Source: Pseudomonas sp. LS-2
GTDB taxonomy: Bacteria > Pseudomonadota > Gammaproteobacteria > Pseudomonadales > Pseudomonadaceae
DNA: 51,480 nt
Reading direction: 5' to 3'
NCBI RefSeq assembly: GCF_003605735.1
Contig: NZ_QXTJ01000015.1
Location: 80,309 to 131,788, forward strand
Part shown: positions 6,780 to 14,675 of the stretch, piece after piece
Layout of the letters: each line of letters starts with the position of its first letter
Position numbering within the stretch: the stretch's first letter is position 1
Notes under the pieces: generated by a model
Database searches by the model: none
Seen by the model: the letters and a program-made list of their open reading frames with translations, nothing else
Told to the model about the DNA's origin: nothing
Position numbers and translations under genes: made by a program

Positions 6780-7703
6780 ATGAAAGCGCCCCGCGTGACC
6801 CTTGATCAATGGCGCACCTTGCAGGCCGTGGTCGACCATGGAGGCTTTGCCCAGGCGGCCGAAGCCCTGCACCGCTCGCAGTCCTCAGTGAGCTACACCG
6901 TGGCCCGGATGCAGGATCAGCTCGGCGTCCCGCTGCTGCGCATCGATGGCCGAAAAGCCGTACTGACCGAGGCCGGTGAAGTGCTGCTGCGGCGTTCACG
7001 GCAACTGGTGAAGAACGCCAGTCAACTGGAAGACCTGGCCCATCACATGGAACAGGGCTGGGAGGCGGAGGTGCGTCTGGTGGTGGACGCTGCCTATCCG
7101 AACGCGCGCCTGGTGCGCGCACTGACGGCGTTCATGCCGCAGAGCCGTGGCTGTCGGGTGCGGTTGCGCGAGGAAGTGCTGTCCGGCGTGGAGGAAGTCT
7201 TGCTCGAAGGCGTCGCGGACCTGGCCATCAGTGGCTTCAACATTCCGGGCTATCTGGGCACCGAAATGAGCGCCGTCGAATTCGTTGCCGTCGCCCACCC
7301 TGAACACTCTCTTCATCAGATGCAGCGCGAATTGACGTTTCAGGATCTGGAAAGCCAGCTGCAAGTAGTGATTCGCGACTCCGGCCGCAACCAGCCTCGC
7401 GATGTAGGCTGGCTGGGCTCCGAACAGCGCTGGACCGTGGGCAGCCTGGCGACCGCCGCGACCTTCGTCAGCAGCGGCCTGGGGTTTGCCTGGCTGCCTC
7501 GACACATGATCGAGCGGGAGATGAAGGAAGGCGTGCTCAAGGTGCTGCCGCTGGACAAGGGTGGCAGCCGCTCCCCGACGTTCTACCTTTATTCAAGCAA
7601 AGACAAACCGCTGGGGCCGGCCACGCAGATTCTCATCGAGCTGATCCAGACCTTCGACACCGCCCCGCTGGATGCGGCCTTCGCCGCCCCGCAGCAGGCA
7701 TAG
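6780..7703 (+). CDS. LysR-family transcriptional regulator
   Basis: The product has 307 residues. The N-terminal winged HTH covers about 8-66 (TLQAVVDHGGFAQAAEALHR, SQSSVSYTVARMQDQLGVPLL, and the wing RKAVLTEAGEVLL). The C-terminal effector-binding domain runs from about 93 to 290 and has the LysR periplasmic-binding-protein pattern (GVADLAISG, VSSGLGFAWLPRHMI). It is cytosolic and presumably a tetramer. The ligand cannot be predicted. It is divergent from the small periplasmic protein gene at 6415-6729, whose 50-bp shared promoter region it may control. Confidence 0.93.
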   Translation: MKAPRVTLDQWRTLQAVVDHGGFAQAAEALHRSQSSVSYTVARMQDQLGVPLLRIDGRKAVLTEAGEVLLRRSRQLVKNASQLEDLAHHMEQGWEAEVRLVVDAAYPNARLVRALTAFMPQSRGCRVRLREEVLSGVEEVLLEGVADLAISGFNIPGYLGTEMSAVEFVAVAHPEHSLHQMQRELTFQDLESQLQVVIRDSGRNQPRDVGWLGSEQRWTVGSLATAATFVSSGLGFAWLPRHMIEREMKEGVLKVLPLDKGGSRSPTFYLYSSKDKPLGPATQILIELIQTFDTAPLDAAFAAPQQA

Positions 7704-7717
7704 AGACAAACGCAGTT

Positions 7718-7784
7718 CTGTAGCAGTGCGGCTTCCCGGCGGTGGCCTTCACGATGAAGTCGCCGGCAAGCCAGACTGCTACGG
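7718..7784. repeat. REP pair (BIME), class 1
   Basis: Two head-to-head REP units begin at CTGTAGCAG and end at CTGCTACGG. The arms contain CGGCTTCCCGGCGG and its near complement CCGGCAAGCC. It lies between the LysR gene and the hydrolase gene. The same class recurs at 11485, 14585, 20046, 30092 and 41827. Confidence 0.75.
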
Positions 7785-7817
7785 TTCGTGTATTGCCCCT
7801 CGACAAGGACGTAAACC

Positions 7818-8618
7818 ATGCCCTACTTCGATCACGACGGCTGTTCCCTGCACTACGAGGAATATGGGCGTGGCGCGCCGGTACTGCTGGTTCATGGCCT
7901 GGGTTCTAGCTGTCAGGACTGGGAGTACCAGATCCCGGCACTGGCTGCGCAGTATCGGGTGATCGTGGTCGATGTGCGGGGCCACGGCCGTTCGGACAAA
8001 CCGCGGGAGCGCTACAGCATTCCGGGTTTCAGCGCCGACATCGAGGCGCTGCTCGAACATCTGCAAAGCGGCCCGGTGCATCTGGTGGGCCTTTCCATGG
8101 GCGGCATGATCGGCTTTCAACTCGCGGTCGATCAGCCGCAGTTGCTCAAGAGCCTGACCATCGTCAACAGCGCGCCCGAAGTGAAGATCAAAAGCTTCGG
8201 TGACTTTCGGCAGTTCGCCAAACGCTGGCTACTGGCGAGGGTGTTCAGTATGGAAACCATCGGCAAGGGGCTGGGCAAGAACCTGTTTCCCGACCCCGAA
8301 CAGGCCGAATTGCGGCACAAGATCGCCAGGCGCTGGGCGCGGAACGAAAAACACGCTTACCTGGCAAGCTTCAGCGCAATCGTGGGTTGGGGGGTGCAGG
8401 AAAAGTTATCGCGAATCGCTTGCCCGACGCTGGTCGTTACTGCGAAATATGATTACACGCCGGTGGCGCTGAAGGAGGCATACGTTAGGCTTATTCATGA
8501 GGCGAGGTTGGTGGTCATAGAGGATTCCCGACATGCGACACCGCTGGATCAACCAGAGGAATTCAATCGGATTCTTTTGGAATTTGTAAAAGATGTGGAT
8601 GCGATGTCACAGGAGTGA
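7818..8618 (+). CDS. Alpha/beta hydrolase
   Basis: This 266-residue single-domain alpha/beta hydrolase has the oxyanion-hole motif HGLGSS, nucleophile elbow GLSMGG (S93), acid D212 (KYDYTP) and H239 (SRHATP). There is no signal peptide, so it should be cytosolic. The length and order fit esterase, dienelactonase-like or epoxide-hydrolase-like members; the substrate is not predictable. A gene for a 48-residue exported peptide follows after 6 bp and may be co-transcribed. The last 60 codons are less GC-biased than the rest. Confidence 0.88.
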   Translation: MPYFDHDGCSLHYEEYGRGAPVLLVHGLGSSCQDWEYQIPALAAQYRVIVVDVRGHGRSDKPRERYSIPGFSADIEALLEHLQSGPVHLVGLSMGGMIGFQLAVDQPQLLKSLTIVNSAPEVKIKSFGDFRQFAKRWLLARVFSMETIGKGLGKNLFPDPEQAELRHKIARRWARNEKHAYLASFSAIVGWGVQEKLSRIACPTLVVTAKYDYTPVALKEAYVRLIHEARLVVIEDSRHATPLDQPEEFNRILLEFVKDVDAMSQE

Positions 8619-8624
8619 CCCTTC

Positions 8625-8771
8625 ATGAAAACATCAAGAAAAATGCTCCCCTATGTAGTGTTCGGTCTGATCGCAGCGGGCATGGCCAGCTCCGCAAGCG
8701 CGGGCCTTCTGACAGACCTGTTGGACGAGACAGGTTCATACATTGATTACCTTATAGGTGCACTTGTTTAA
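8625..8771 (+). CDS. 48-residue exported peptide
   Basis: The ORF has an AGGAG about 9 bases before the ATG and starts 6 bp after the hydrolase stop. The product begins with a typical short signal peptide (MKTSRKMLPYVVFGLIAAGM then ASSASA). It leaves a mature part of about 22 residues, GLLTDLLDETGSYIDYLIGALV, which is amphipathic, acidic and hydrophobic. No homologue is recognised. The ribosome site, signal peptide and position support a real gene; its role, whether cell-surface, bacteriocin-like or structural, is open. Confidence 0.62.
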   Translation: MKTSRKMLPYVVFGLIAAGMASSASAGLLTDLLDETGSYIDYLIGALV

Positions 8772-8807
8772 GCACCGTTCATACTCCATAGCCACAAGCA
8801 ACATACG

Positions 8808-8824
8808 GGGCCCTTCCGGGGCCC
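8808..8824 (+). terminator. Short GC hairpin after the exported peptide gene
   Basis: GGGCCC (8808-8813) and GGGCCC (8819-8824) pair around TTCCG. There is no clear T-run afterwards, so it is a weak candidate. Confidence 0.35.
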
Positions 8825-8903
8825 TGTCCAAATCCGCTCAAACGTGCTTCCCTTGTGTCCTGTTTTTAGCAGTCGAAAAACCACTTTTCAGGACATCTGC
8901 CTC

Positions 8904-9461
8904 ATGCTGAAAAAAATTGCCTTCACCGCTGCCGCCGTGCTGTTCGCTTCCAATCTGATGGCGGCGCCAGCCCCTCATGTCGTGCTGGACACCAGCCTGG
9001 GCCAGATTGAAATCGAACTGAACCAGGACAAGGCGCCAATCAGCACGAAAAACTTTCTGACCTACGCGAATGAAAACTTCTATACCAACACCATCTTCCA
9101 CCGCGTGATCCCCGGTTTCATGGTTCAAGGCGGTGGGTTCACGGCGCAGATGATGCAAAAGCCGACCCACGACCCGATCAAGAACGAAGCGGAAAACGGC
9201 CTGCATAACGTGCGCGGGACCATCGCCATGGCGCGTACCTCCGACGTGAACTCGGCCACCAGCCAGTTCTTCATTAACGTCAAGGACAACGAAATGCTCG
9301 ACCACGGCGTGCGCGACTTCGGTTACGCGGTGTTCGGCAAGGTGGTAAAAGGCATGGACGTCGTTGACACCATCGTCAATTCCCAAACGACCAACAAAGG
9401 CGGCATGCAGAACGTGCCTGTCGACCCGATACTGATCAAGTCCGTCAAAGTTGTGAACTAA
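8904..9461 (+). CDS. ppiA: Periplasmic peptidyl-prolyl cis-trans isomerase A (cyclophilin)
   Basis: The product has 185 residues. The start at 8904 gives a signal peptide ([20 protein letters not shown], cut before APAPH). The cyclophilin core has [14 protein letters not shown] with the catalytic Arg, then QFFINVKDN and [15 protein letters not shown]. Length and divergent [10 protein letters not shown] tail are typical of bacterial periplasmic PpiA. It catalyses proline isomerisation of exported proteins. It is a single-gene unit followed by a strong terminator. Confidence 0.95.
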   Translation: MLKKIAFTAAAVLFASNLMAAPAPHVVLDTSLGQIEIELNQDKAPISTKNFLTYANENFYTNTIFHRVIPGFMVQGGGFTAQMMQKPTHDPIKNEAENGLHNVRGTIAMARTSDVNSATSQFFINVKDNEMLDHGVRDFGYAVFGKVVKGMDVVDTIVNSQTTNKGGMQNVPVDPILIKSVKVVN

Positions 9462-9476
9462 GCTCTGCAGGTGCGC

Positions 9477-9508
9477 AAAAGCCGGGCGCTCGCCCGGCTT
9501 TTTTCTTT
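9477..9508 (+). terminator. Rho-independent terminator of ppiA
   Basis: An 8-bp GC stem, GCCGGGCG/CGCCCGGC (9481-9498), with a minimal CT loop, is preceded by AAAA and followed by six T, 15 bp past the ppiA stop. Confidence 0.93.
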
Positions 9509-9624
9509 TCCGGAAGAAACAGCATGGATCCCCGCGAGCAAACGCGGCTTCACGCGGTCACAACAAGGGACAATTCCCTGGTCCCCAGAAAGGAGAGCCC
9601 GCTCAAGCGTGGGCGTCATAGCCA

Positions 9625-11484
9625 ATGCTCTATCGTCGTTTCGAAAAACTGATCGATATCTTCCGCGATGCCCCGACCGCCGCGCCACCGAACCAGGTCA
9701 TGGCGTTTTACGTCTATTACCTGCGCCAGGTCTGGCCCAGTTTCCTCGCACTGTTGGTGGTGGGGCTGATCGGCGCATTGATCGAGGTGTCGCTGTTCAG
9801 CTACCTGAGCCGCATCATCGACCTGGCCCAGGGGGCACCGAATCCGAACTTTTTCAGCGACCATGCGCTGGAGCTGACATGGATGGTCGTCGTCGCGCTC
9901 GTTCTGCGACCGATCTTCGTCGCCCTGCATGACCTGCTGGTGCATCAGACCATCAGCCCCGGCATGACCAGCATGATCAACTGGCAGAATCACAGCTACG
10001 TGCTCAAGCAGAGCGTGAACTTCTTTCAGAACGACTTTGCAGGGCGCATCGCCCAGCGCATCGTGCAGACCGGCAATGCCTTGCGCGATTCCGCCGTGCA
10101 GACCGTGGACGCCATGTGGCACGTGCTGATCTATTCGATCGGTGCGCTGGTGCTGTTCGCCGAAGCGGACTGGCGCCTGATGATTCCGCTGCTGAGCTGG
10201 ATTCTTGGCTTCATTCTCGCCCTGTGGTACTTCGTGCCACGGGTCAAGGCGCGTTCGGTCGTGTCGTCCGACGCCCGCTCCAAGCTGATGGGGCGCATCG
10301 TCGACGGCTACACCAACATCACGACCCTGAAGCTGTTCGCTCATACCAACTCGGAGCAGCTATACGCCCGGGAAGCGATCAGCGAGCAGACCGAGAAGAC
10401 CCAACTGGCCGGCCGTGTGATCACCGAAATGGACACCGTGATCACGACCCTGAACGGCATTCTGATCGTCTGGACCACGGGCCTTGCCTTGTGGCTGTGG
10501 ACTCAGTCGCTGATCTCGGTGGGCGCAATCGCGCTGGCGACCGGTCTGGTGATTCGTATCGTCAACATGTCCGGCTGGATTATGTGGGTCGTCAACGGCA
10601 TCTTCGAAAACATCGGCATGGTTCAGGACGGTCTGCAGAGTATTTCCCAGCCCGTGGGCGTCACTGACCGCGAGGCCGCGCCGAAGCTGGCGGTGAGCCG
10701 TGGCGAGGTGAAGTTCGAGAACCTGCAGTTTCAGTACGGCAAAGGCAAGGGCGTGATCGATGGCCTGAATCTGGACATCAAGCCCGGCGAGAAGATTGGA
10801 CTGATCGGGCCGTCCGGTGCGGGTAAATCGACGCTGGTGAACCTGCTACTGCGTCTGTACGACGTGCAGGGCGGACGGATCACCATTGACGATCAGGACA
10901 TTTCCCACGTATCTCAGGAAAGCCTGCGCTCGAACATCGGCATGATCACGCAGGACACGTCGCTGCTGCACCGCTCGATCCGCGACAACCTGCTTTACGG
11001 CAAACCCAACGCCACCGATGCCGAGCTGTGGGAAGCCATGCGCAAGGCTCGCGCCGACAGTTTCATTCCGCAGCTGTCGGACTCCGAAGGCCGCACCGGG
11101 CTCGATGCCCATGTCGGTGAGCGCGGCGTGAAGCTGTCCGGTGGGCAGCGTCAGCGGATTGCGATTACCCGCGTGCTGCTCAAGGATGCGCCGATCCTGA
11201 TCATGGATGAGGCGACGTCTGCGCTGGACTCGGAGGTGGAGGCGGCGATTCAGGAAAGCCTGGAAACCCTGATGCAGGGCAAGACGGTGATCGCCATCGC
11301 CCACCGCCTTTCGACAATTGCGCGGATGGACCGACTGGTGGTGCTGGAGGACGGCCAGATCGCCGAAAGCGGCACCCATGCCGAACTGCTGGCACATCAA
11401 GGGCTGTACGCACGCTTGTGGGCGCATCAGACCGGTGGTTTTGTCGGGGTGGACGAGTTCCCTTTGGCGCCGCAGTCGTTGTAA
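9625..11484 (+). CDS. ABC exporter with fused membrane and ATPase domains
   Basis: This 619-residue half-transporter has an N-terminal type I exporter membrane domain with six helices (about 30-340) and a C-terminal nucleotide-binding domain. The latter has Walker A GPSGAGKST (395-403), signature LSGGQRQR (504-511), Walker B ILIMDEATSALD and a His switch (IAIAHR). It should dimerise in the inner membrane and export lipids, peptides or drugs. The substrate cannot be told; the general layout is MsbA-like, but the sequence is not MsbA itself. The ATG at 9625 has only a distant AGGAG (about 9590), so the exact start is less certain. It stands alone. Confidence 0.92.
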   Translation: MLYRRFEKLIDIFRDAPTAAPPNQVMAFYVYYLRQVWPSFLALLVVGLIGALIEVSLFSYLSRIIDLAQGAPNPNFFSDHALELTWMVVVALVLRPIFVALHDLLVHQTISPGMTSMINWQNHSYVLKQSVNFFQNDFAGRIAQRIVQTGNALRDSAVQTVDAMWHVLIYSIGALVLFAEADWRLMIPLLSWILGFILALWYFVPRVKARSVVSSDARSKLMGRIVDGYTNITTLKLFAHTNSEQLYAREAISEQTEKTQLAGRVITEMDTVITTLNGILIVWTTGLALWLWTQSLISVGAIALATGLVIRIVNMSGWIMWVVNGIFENIGMVQDGLQSISQPVGVTDREAAPKLAVSRGEVKFENLQFQYGKGKGVIDGLNLDIKPGEKIGLIGPSGAGKSTLVNLLLRLYDVQGGRITIDDQDISHVSQESLRSNIGMITQDTSLLHRSIRDNLLYGKPNATDAELWEAMRKARADSFIPQLSDSEGRTGLDAHVGERGVKLSGGQRQRIAITRVLLKDAPILIMDEATSALDSEVEAAIQESLETLMQGKTVIAIAHRLSTIARMDRLVVLEDGQIAESGTHAELLAHQGLYARLWAHQTGGFVGVDEFPLAPQSL

Positions 11485-11548
11485 TGGCTGACTTGCTGGC
11501 GGTGATGAAACCGGAATCGCCACCGCCGGCAAGCCGGACTGCTACAGA
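11485..11548. repeat. REP pair, partly degenerate, class 1
   Basis: CTTGCTGGCGGTGATG is followed by CCACCGCCGGCAAGCC and GGACTGCTACAG. The left arm has lost its outer CTGTAGCAG. A further half-unit (GGAGCCGGCTTGCTGGCG) lies near 11597-11614. Confidence 0.65.
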
Positions 11549-11643
11549 GCGGTACCCCAACAAACGCGCAACGCTGGATGCACACCGTACCTGTGGAGCC
11601 GGCTTGCTGGCGAATGTGGTCGGTCAGTCAACCATGATGTGGC

Positions 11644-11715
11644 TGACTCAACTTTCGCGAGAAACCAGCTAATACAGTGAGTCTGAGTCAAACTGACTCA
11701 CGGCGGCGTGACTCA
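11644..11715. repeat. Cluster of TGACTCA/TGAGTCA heptamers
   Basis: TGACTCA occurs at 11644-11650, 11694-11700 and 11709-11715, and its reverse complement TGAGTCA at 11684-11690. The middle two form a perfect inverted repeat with a 3-base spacer. A fifth near copy lies just inside the next gene. The genes on either side converge here (ABC exporter rightwards, acyltransferase leftwards), so the cluster is at shared 3' ends. Confidence 0.7.
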
Positions 11716-11728
11716 CTCATTCAATCGC

Positions 11729-12856
11729 TTACTCACCCTGCCGATACGGCAGCGCTGCCCTCGCCTCTTCGGCATACGCCAGAATCCCCGCCCTTTCCTG
11801 ACTCAGGAAGTCCGCCACCGCCTCGCGCAATCCTGGGTGAGCCAGGTAATGCCAGGAATGGGTAATCACCGGCTCGAACCCGCGAATCAGTTTGTGCTCG
11901 CCCTGAGCGCCGGCGTCGAAACGCTTGAAGCCCTGTGCGATGGCGTAATCCATCCCCTGGTAGAAACAGGTCTCGAAATGCAGTCGGTCGAACTCCGCCA
12001 GGCAGCCCCAGTAGCGCCCGTAGAAGCTGTCGCCTCCCACCAGACTGAACGCCATCGCCACCGGCCTTGAGCCTTGTCGCGCCAGCACCACGCGAATGGC
12101 TTCGGGCAGGCGCTCGGCCACCAGACTGAAGAACTCCCGCGTCAGGTATGGCGCCTGCCCGCGTATCTCGTAGGTGTTGGAATAGCAGGCATAGACGAAA
12201 TCCCAATGTGCCTCGCTCAGTTCGTGCCCCTCAAGCCACTCGAAGTCGAAGCCCTGCCCCGCCACCTGCTCGCGCTCTTTGCGCATCTGCTTGCGCTTGC
12301 GTGAACTCAGGGCGTCGAGGAAATCCTGAAAATCGCGGTAGCCCCGGTTCTGCCAGTGGTACTGACAGCCGATGCGCTGCAACCAGCCCGGTTGCTCGGC
12401 GAGCATCATGTCCGAGACAGGGTCGGTGAAGTTGACGTGTACGCTGGACAGCTCTTCTGCCTCGGCGTAGCCCGGCAGGCAGGCGATCAATTCGCGGCCA
12501 TCTGCGGGTGTCTTCGCCAGCAGACGAGGCCCGCTCACCGGACTGAACGGCACGGCCACCAGCAACTTCGGATAGTAAGCGAGACCGGCGCGGCGACAGG
12601 CATCGGCCCAGCCGTGGTCGAACACGTACTCGCCGTAGGAGTGCCACTTGCGATACGCCGGCAATGCCGCGATCAGCTTCTCACCTTCATAGTGGAGCAG
12701 GTGCTCGGCACGCCAGCCAGAGCGCGGCCCGAGGCTGCCGCTGTCTTCCAGCGAACTGAGAAAGGCATGACGCAGAAACGGCGAGTCGCCGGGGATCAAG
12801 GCGTCCCACTCTTCGGATGCAAGGTCCGACAGCTTATCCAAACGGTGTAACGACAT
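11729..12856 (-). CDS. FemAB-like GNAT-fold acyltransferase (DUF482/PF04339 type)
   Basis: The product has 375 residues from the ATG at 12856, chosen because GGAGGG lies about 6 bases upstream; a TTG four codons earlier would overlap that site. The sequence has the DUF482 pattern: SPFLRHAFLSSLEDSGS near the start, VPFSPVSGPRLL, then SSRKRKQMRKEREQV and the second GNAT half with FSLVGGDSFYGRYWG and HFETCFYQGMDYAI. Such proteins resemble the peptidoglycan-bridge FemAB enzymes, but their acceptor is not established. Cytosolic. It stands alone, downstream of the porin promoter region on the opposite strand. In P. aeruginosa I recall a homologue in the PA3270 area, so this is core genome. Confidence 0.85.
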   Translation of the reverse strand: MSLHRLDKLSDLASEEWDALIPGDSPFLRHAFLSSLEDSGSLGPRSGWRAEHLLHYEGEKLIAALPAYRKWHSYGEYVFDHGWADACRRAGLAYYPKLLVAVPFSPVSGPRLLAKTPADGRELIACLPGYAEAEELSSVHVNFTDPVSDMMLAEQPGWLQRIGCQYHWQNRGYRDFQDFLDALSSRKRKQMRKEREQVAGQGFDFEWLEGHELSEAHWDFVYACYSNTYEIRGQAPYLTREFFSLVAERLPEAIRVVLARQGSRPVAMAFSLVGGDSFYGRYWGCLAEFDRLHFETCFYQGMDYAIAQGFKRFDAGAQGEHKLIRGFEPVITHSWHYLAHPGLREAVADFLSQERAGILAYAEEARAALPYRQGE

Positions 12857-12970
12857 CGAACCCTCCAACGGCCCCCCGCTAACGTTTGCGCAGTATCACC
12901 TATTGAAGACGTTTGCACATGAAATTTGCCATGGCAGCGCTCTAGCCCGCGGGTTCAACGAAATTTTCAC

Positions 12971-13025
12971 ATGTCATCGAGATGCCATCACATAGCCATC
13001 CCTCTGTCATAAACGATCGTAATAC
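12971..13025 (+). promoter_or_regulatory. Tandem PhoB half-sites and -10 ahead of the porin gene
   Basis: Heptamers ATGTCAT (12971-12977), ATGCCAT (12982-12988), TAGCCAT (12993-12999) and CTGTCAT (13004-13010) follow at an exact 11-bp period. This is the arrangement of Pho boxes (CTGTCAT, 4 bp, CTGTCAT). A -10-like TAATAC (13020-13025) starts 9 bp past the last unit, where PhoB would replace the -35. Binding by PhoB is inferred from this match. Confidence 0.65.
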
Positions 13026-13138
13026 TGGCGCCTGTTTTTAGAGCCCCCGGTTCTTAAAACCTGGACTTTTTTTCCGCCCGCATCGGTCGGTTGTTCCCTG
13101 GATGGCTTTGTCATCCCTTCTCATCTACGGAGATTGAT

Positions 13139-14419
13139 ATGCGTCTTGCTTCCACCAAAACTGCGGCAGCCATGTGTGGCGGTCTGTTGCTGGCCATGAG
13201 CGTTCCGGCCAGCGCCGCAGTCGACGCGAAACTGCTCGACATGCTCAAGGCCAATGGCTCGATCTCGCCAGCCCAGTACGCCGAACTGCAATCGGAGCTC
13301 GCCAAGGATCAGCAGGCTCAACAACAAGCCCAGAAAGCGACTGCCGACCAGATCGCAGCAGCGCAGACCAAGTCGGCCGATCTTTCGGCATTCGAGCAGA
13401 AAGTGGCGTGGGCCGCCAAGACCCAATTCAAAGGCGACGTGCGCGTTCGTCAGGAAACCATCAAGATCGATGGTCAGAACAACAGCCAGGACAAGGATCG
13501 TCAGCGTATCCGTGCCCGTCTGGGTGCCTACACCGATATCAACCCGCAGGTCAGCACCGGTATCCGTATCGCCACCGGCGGCAGCAACGACGCCCGTTCG
13601 ACCAACCAGGATCTGGACGGCTACTTCGTCAAGAAAGACCTGTGGCTGGACATGGGTTACATCGACTACCACCCCACTGCCTTGCCTAACCTGCACGTGA
13701 TCGGCGGCAAGATGGCTCAGCCCTGGGTCAGCATGGGCGACATCATCTGGGACAGCGACATCAACCCGGAAGGTCTGGCCGCTACCTATAGCTACCCGAT
13801 CAGCAAGAACTTCGACATCTTCGGCAGCATCGGCAACTACACCCTCAAAGACAACATCGACGGCGACGGCACTCAGTTCAAGAACGACCTGCGCCTGAAC
13901 GCCGGCCAGTTGGGTACGCACTTCCAGCCGATCGACGCACTGAAATTCACCGTCGGCGGTAGCGTTTATCAGTACCAGAACGACAAGGATTCGGCAGCAC
14001 TGTCGGTCAATGGCAACAACACCGACCGCTTCCGCCTGCTTGAAGGCTTCGCTCAGATGGACGTCAACGGTCTGGCCGTTCCGCTGTCGTTCTACGGCCA
14101 GTACGTGAACAACAATGCGACCGACAGCGAGCAGGACACGGGTTGGCTGACCGGCGTGAAGACCAAAGTGTTTGGCTTTGCGCTGGACTACAACTACCGC
14201 GACGTACAACGCAACGCAGTGGTTGGCGCCTTCACCGACTCCGACTTCGCCAACGGCACGACCGGTTCGCGTGGTCACAAACTGGGCGTCTCTTACGACA
14301 TCGACAAGAACTTCTCGATCGGTGCGACTTACTTCCTGACCAAGGCCGACTTCGCGACCACCACCCAACGCGACGCAGATGCCAACACGCTGCAGCTGGA
14401 CGTTCTGGCGAAGTTCTAA
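13139..14419 (+). CDS. Outer-membrane porin (Porin_5-like), probably phosphate-regulated
   Basis: The product has 426 residues. The start at 13139 follows ACGGAGATT and gives a signal peptide (MRLASTKTAAAMCGGLLLAM then SVPASA). After it comes a short Gln/Ala-rich coiled-coil-like segment (about 45-95: AQYAELQSELAKDQQAQQQ). The rest is a beta-barrel with alternating strands, aromatic girdles and the terminal Phe (LAKF) needed for outer-membrane insertion. It resembles the putative porin family with an N-terminal periplasmic helix (PF16930) rather than OprP/OprO or OprD. The row of Pho-box-like repeats upstream suggests expression under phosphate starvation, which would fit phosphate or phosphate-ester uptake; this is inference. 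Confidence 0.88.
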   Translation: MRLASTKTAAAMCGGLLLAMSVPASAAVDAKLLDMLKANGSISPAQYAELQSELAKDQQAQQQAQKATADQIAAAQTKSADLSAFEQKVAWAAKTQFKGDVRVRQETIKIDGQNNSQDKDRQRIRARLGAYTDINPQVSTGIRIATGGSNDARSTNQDLDGYFVKKDLWLDMGYIDYHPTALPNLHVIGGKMAQPWVSMGDIIWDSDINPEGLAATYSYPISKNFDIFGSIGNYTLKDNIDGDGTQFKNDLRLNAGQLGTHFQPIDALKFTVGGSVYQYQNDKDSAALSVNGNNTDRFRLLEGFAQMDVNGLAVPLSFYGQYVNNNATDSEQDTGWLTGVKTKVFGFALDYNYRDVQRNAVVGAFTDSDFANGTTGSRGHKLGVSYDIDKNFSIGATYFLTKADFATTTQRDADANTLQLDVLAKF

Positions 14420-14495
14420 GCACCGCTGTTACACGATTCAAACGCTTCAAGCTTCAGGCGGCATGCTCCCGTCGCCTGGAGCCGCATCATCCTTC

Positions 14496-14560
14496 CAGCC
14501 CGCTGTTGCCCTGTCGGATCCCCATCATCCGTTCCGACAGGCCAACACCGGGCTGTTTTT
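14496..14560 (+). terminator. Two-tier terminator of the porin gene
   Basis: An outer stem CAGCCCG (14496-14502) with CGGGCTG (14549-14555) encloses an inner stem CCTGTCGGA (14510-14518) with TCCGACAGG (14533-14541). It is followed by TTTTTGTTT. The outer stem plus T-run is the likely terminator. Confidence 0.8.
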
Positions 14561-14584
14561 GTTTCCCAGGCTGAAACGCAAATC

Positions 14585-14660
14585 CCCTGTAGAAGCACGG
14601 CTTGCCGGCGGTGGCGTATTCAAGATCGCTGCCGCCGGCGAGCCGGACTGCTACAGGGGA
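14585..14660. repeat. REP pair (BIME), class 1
   Basis: CCCTGTAGAAGCACGG and CTTGCCGGCGGTGGCG face GCCGCCGGCGAGCC and GGACTGCTACAGGG. It sits between the porin terminator and the 3' end of the ketoacyl synthase gene. Confidence 0.85.
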
Positions 14661-14675
14661 CGTAGTGGATAGCGA

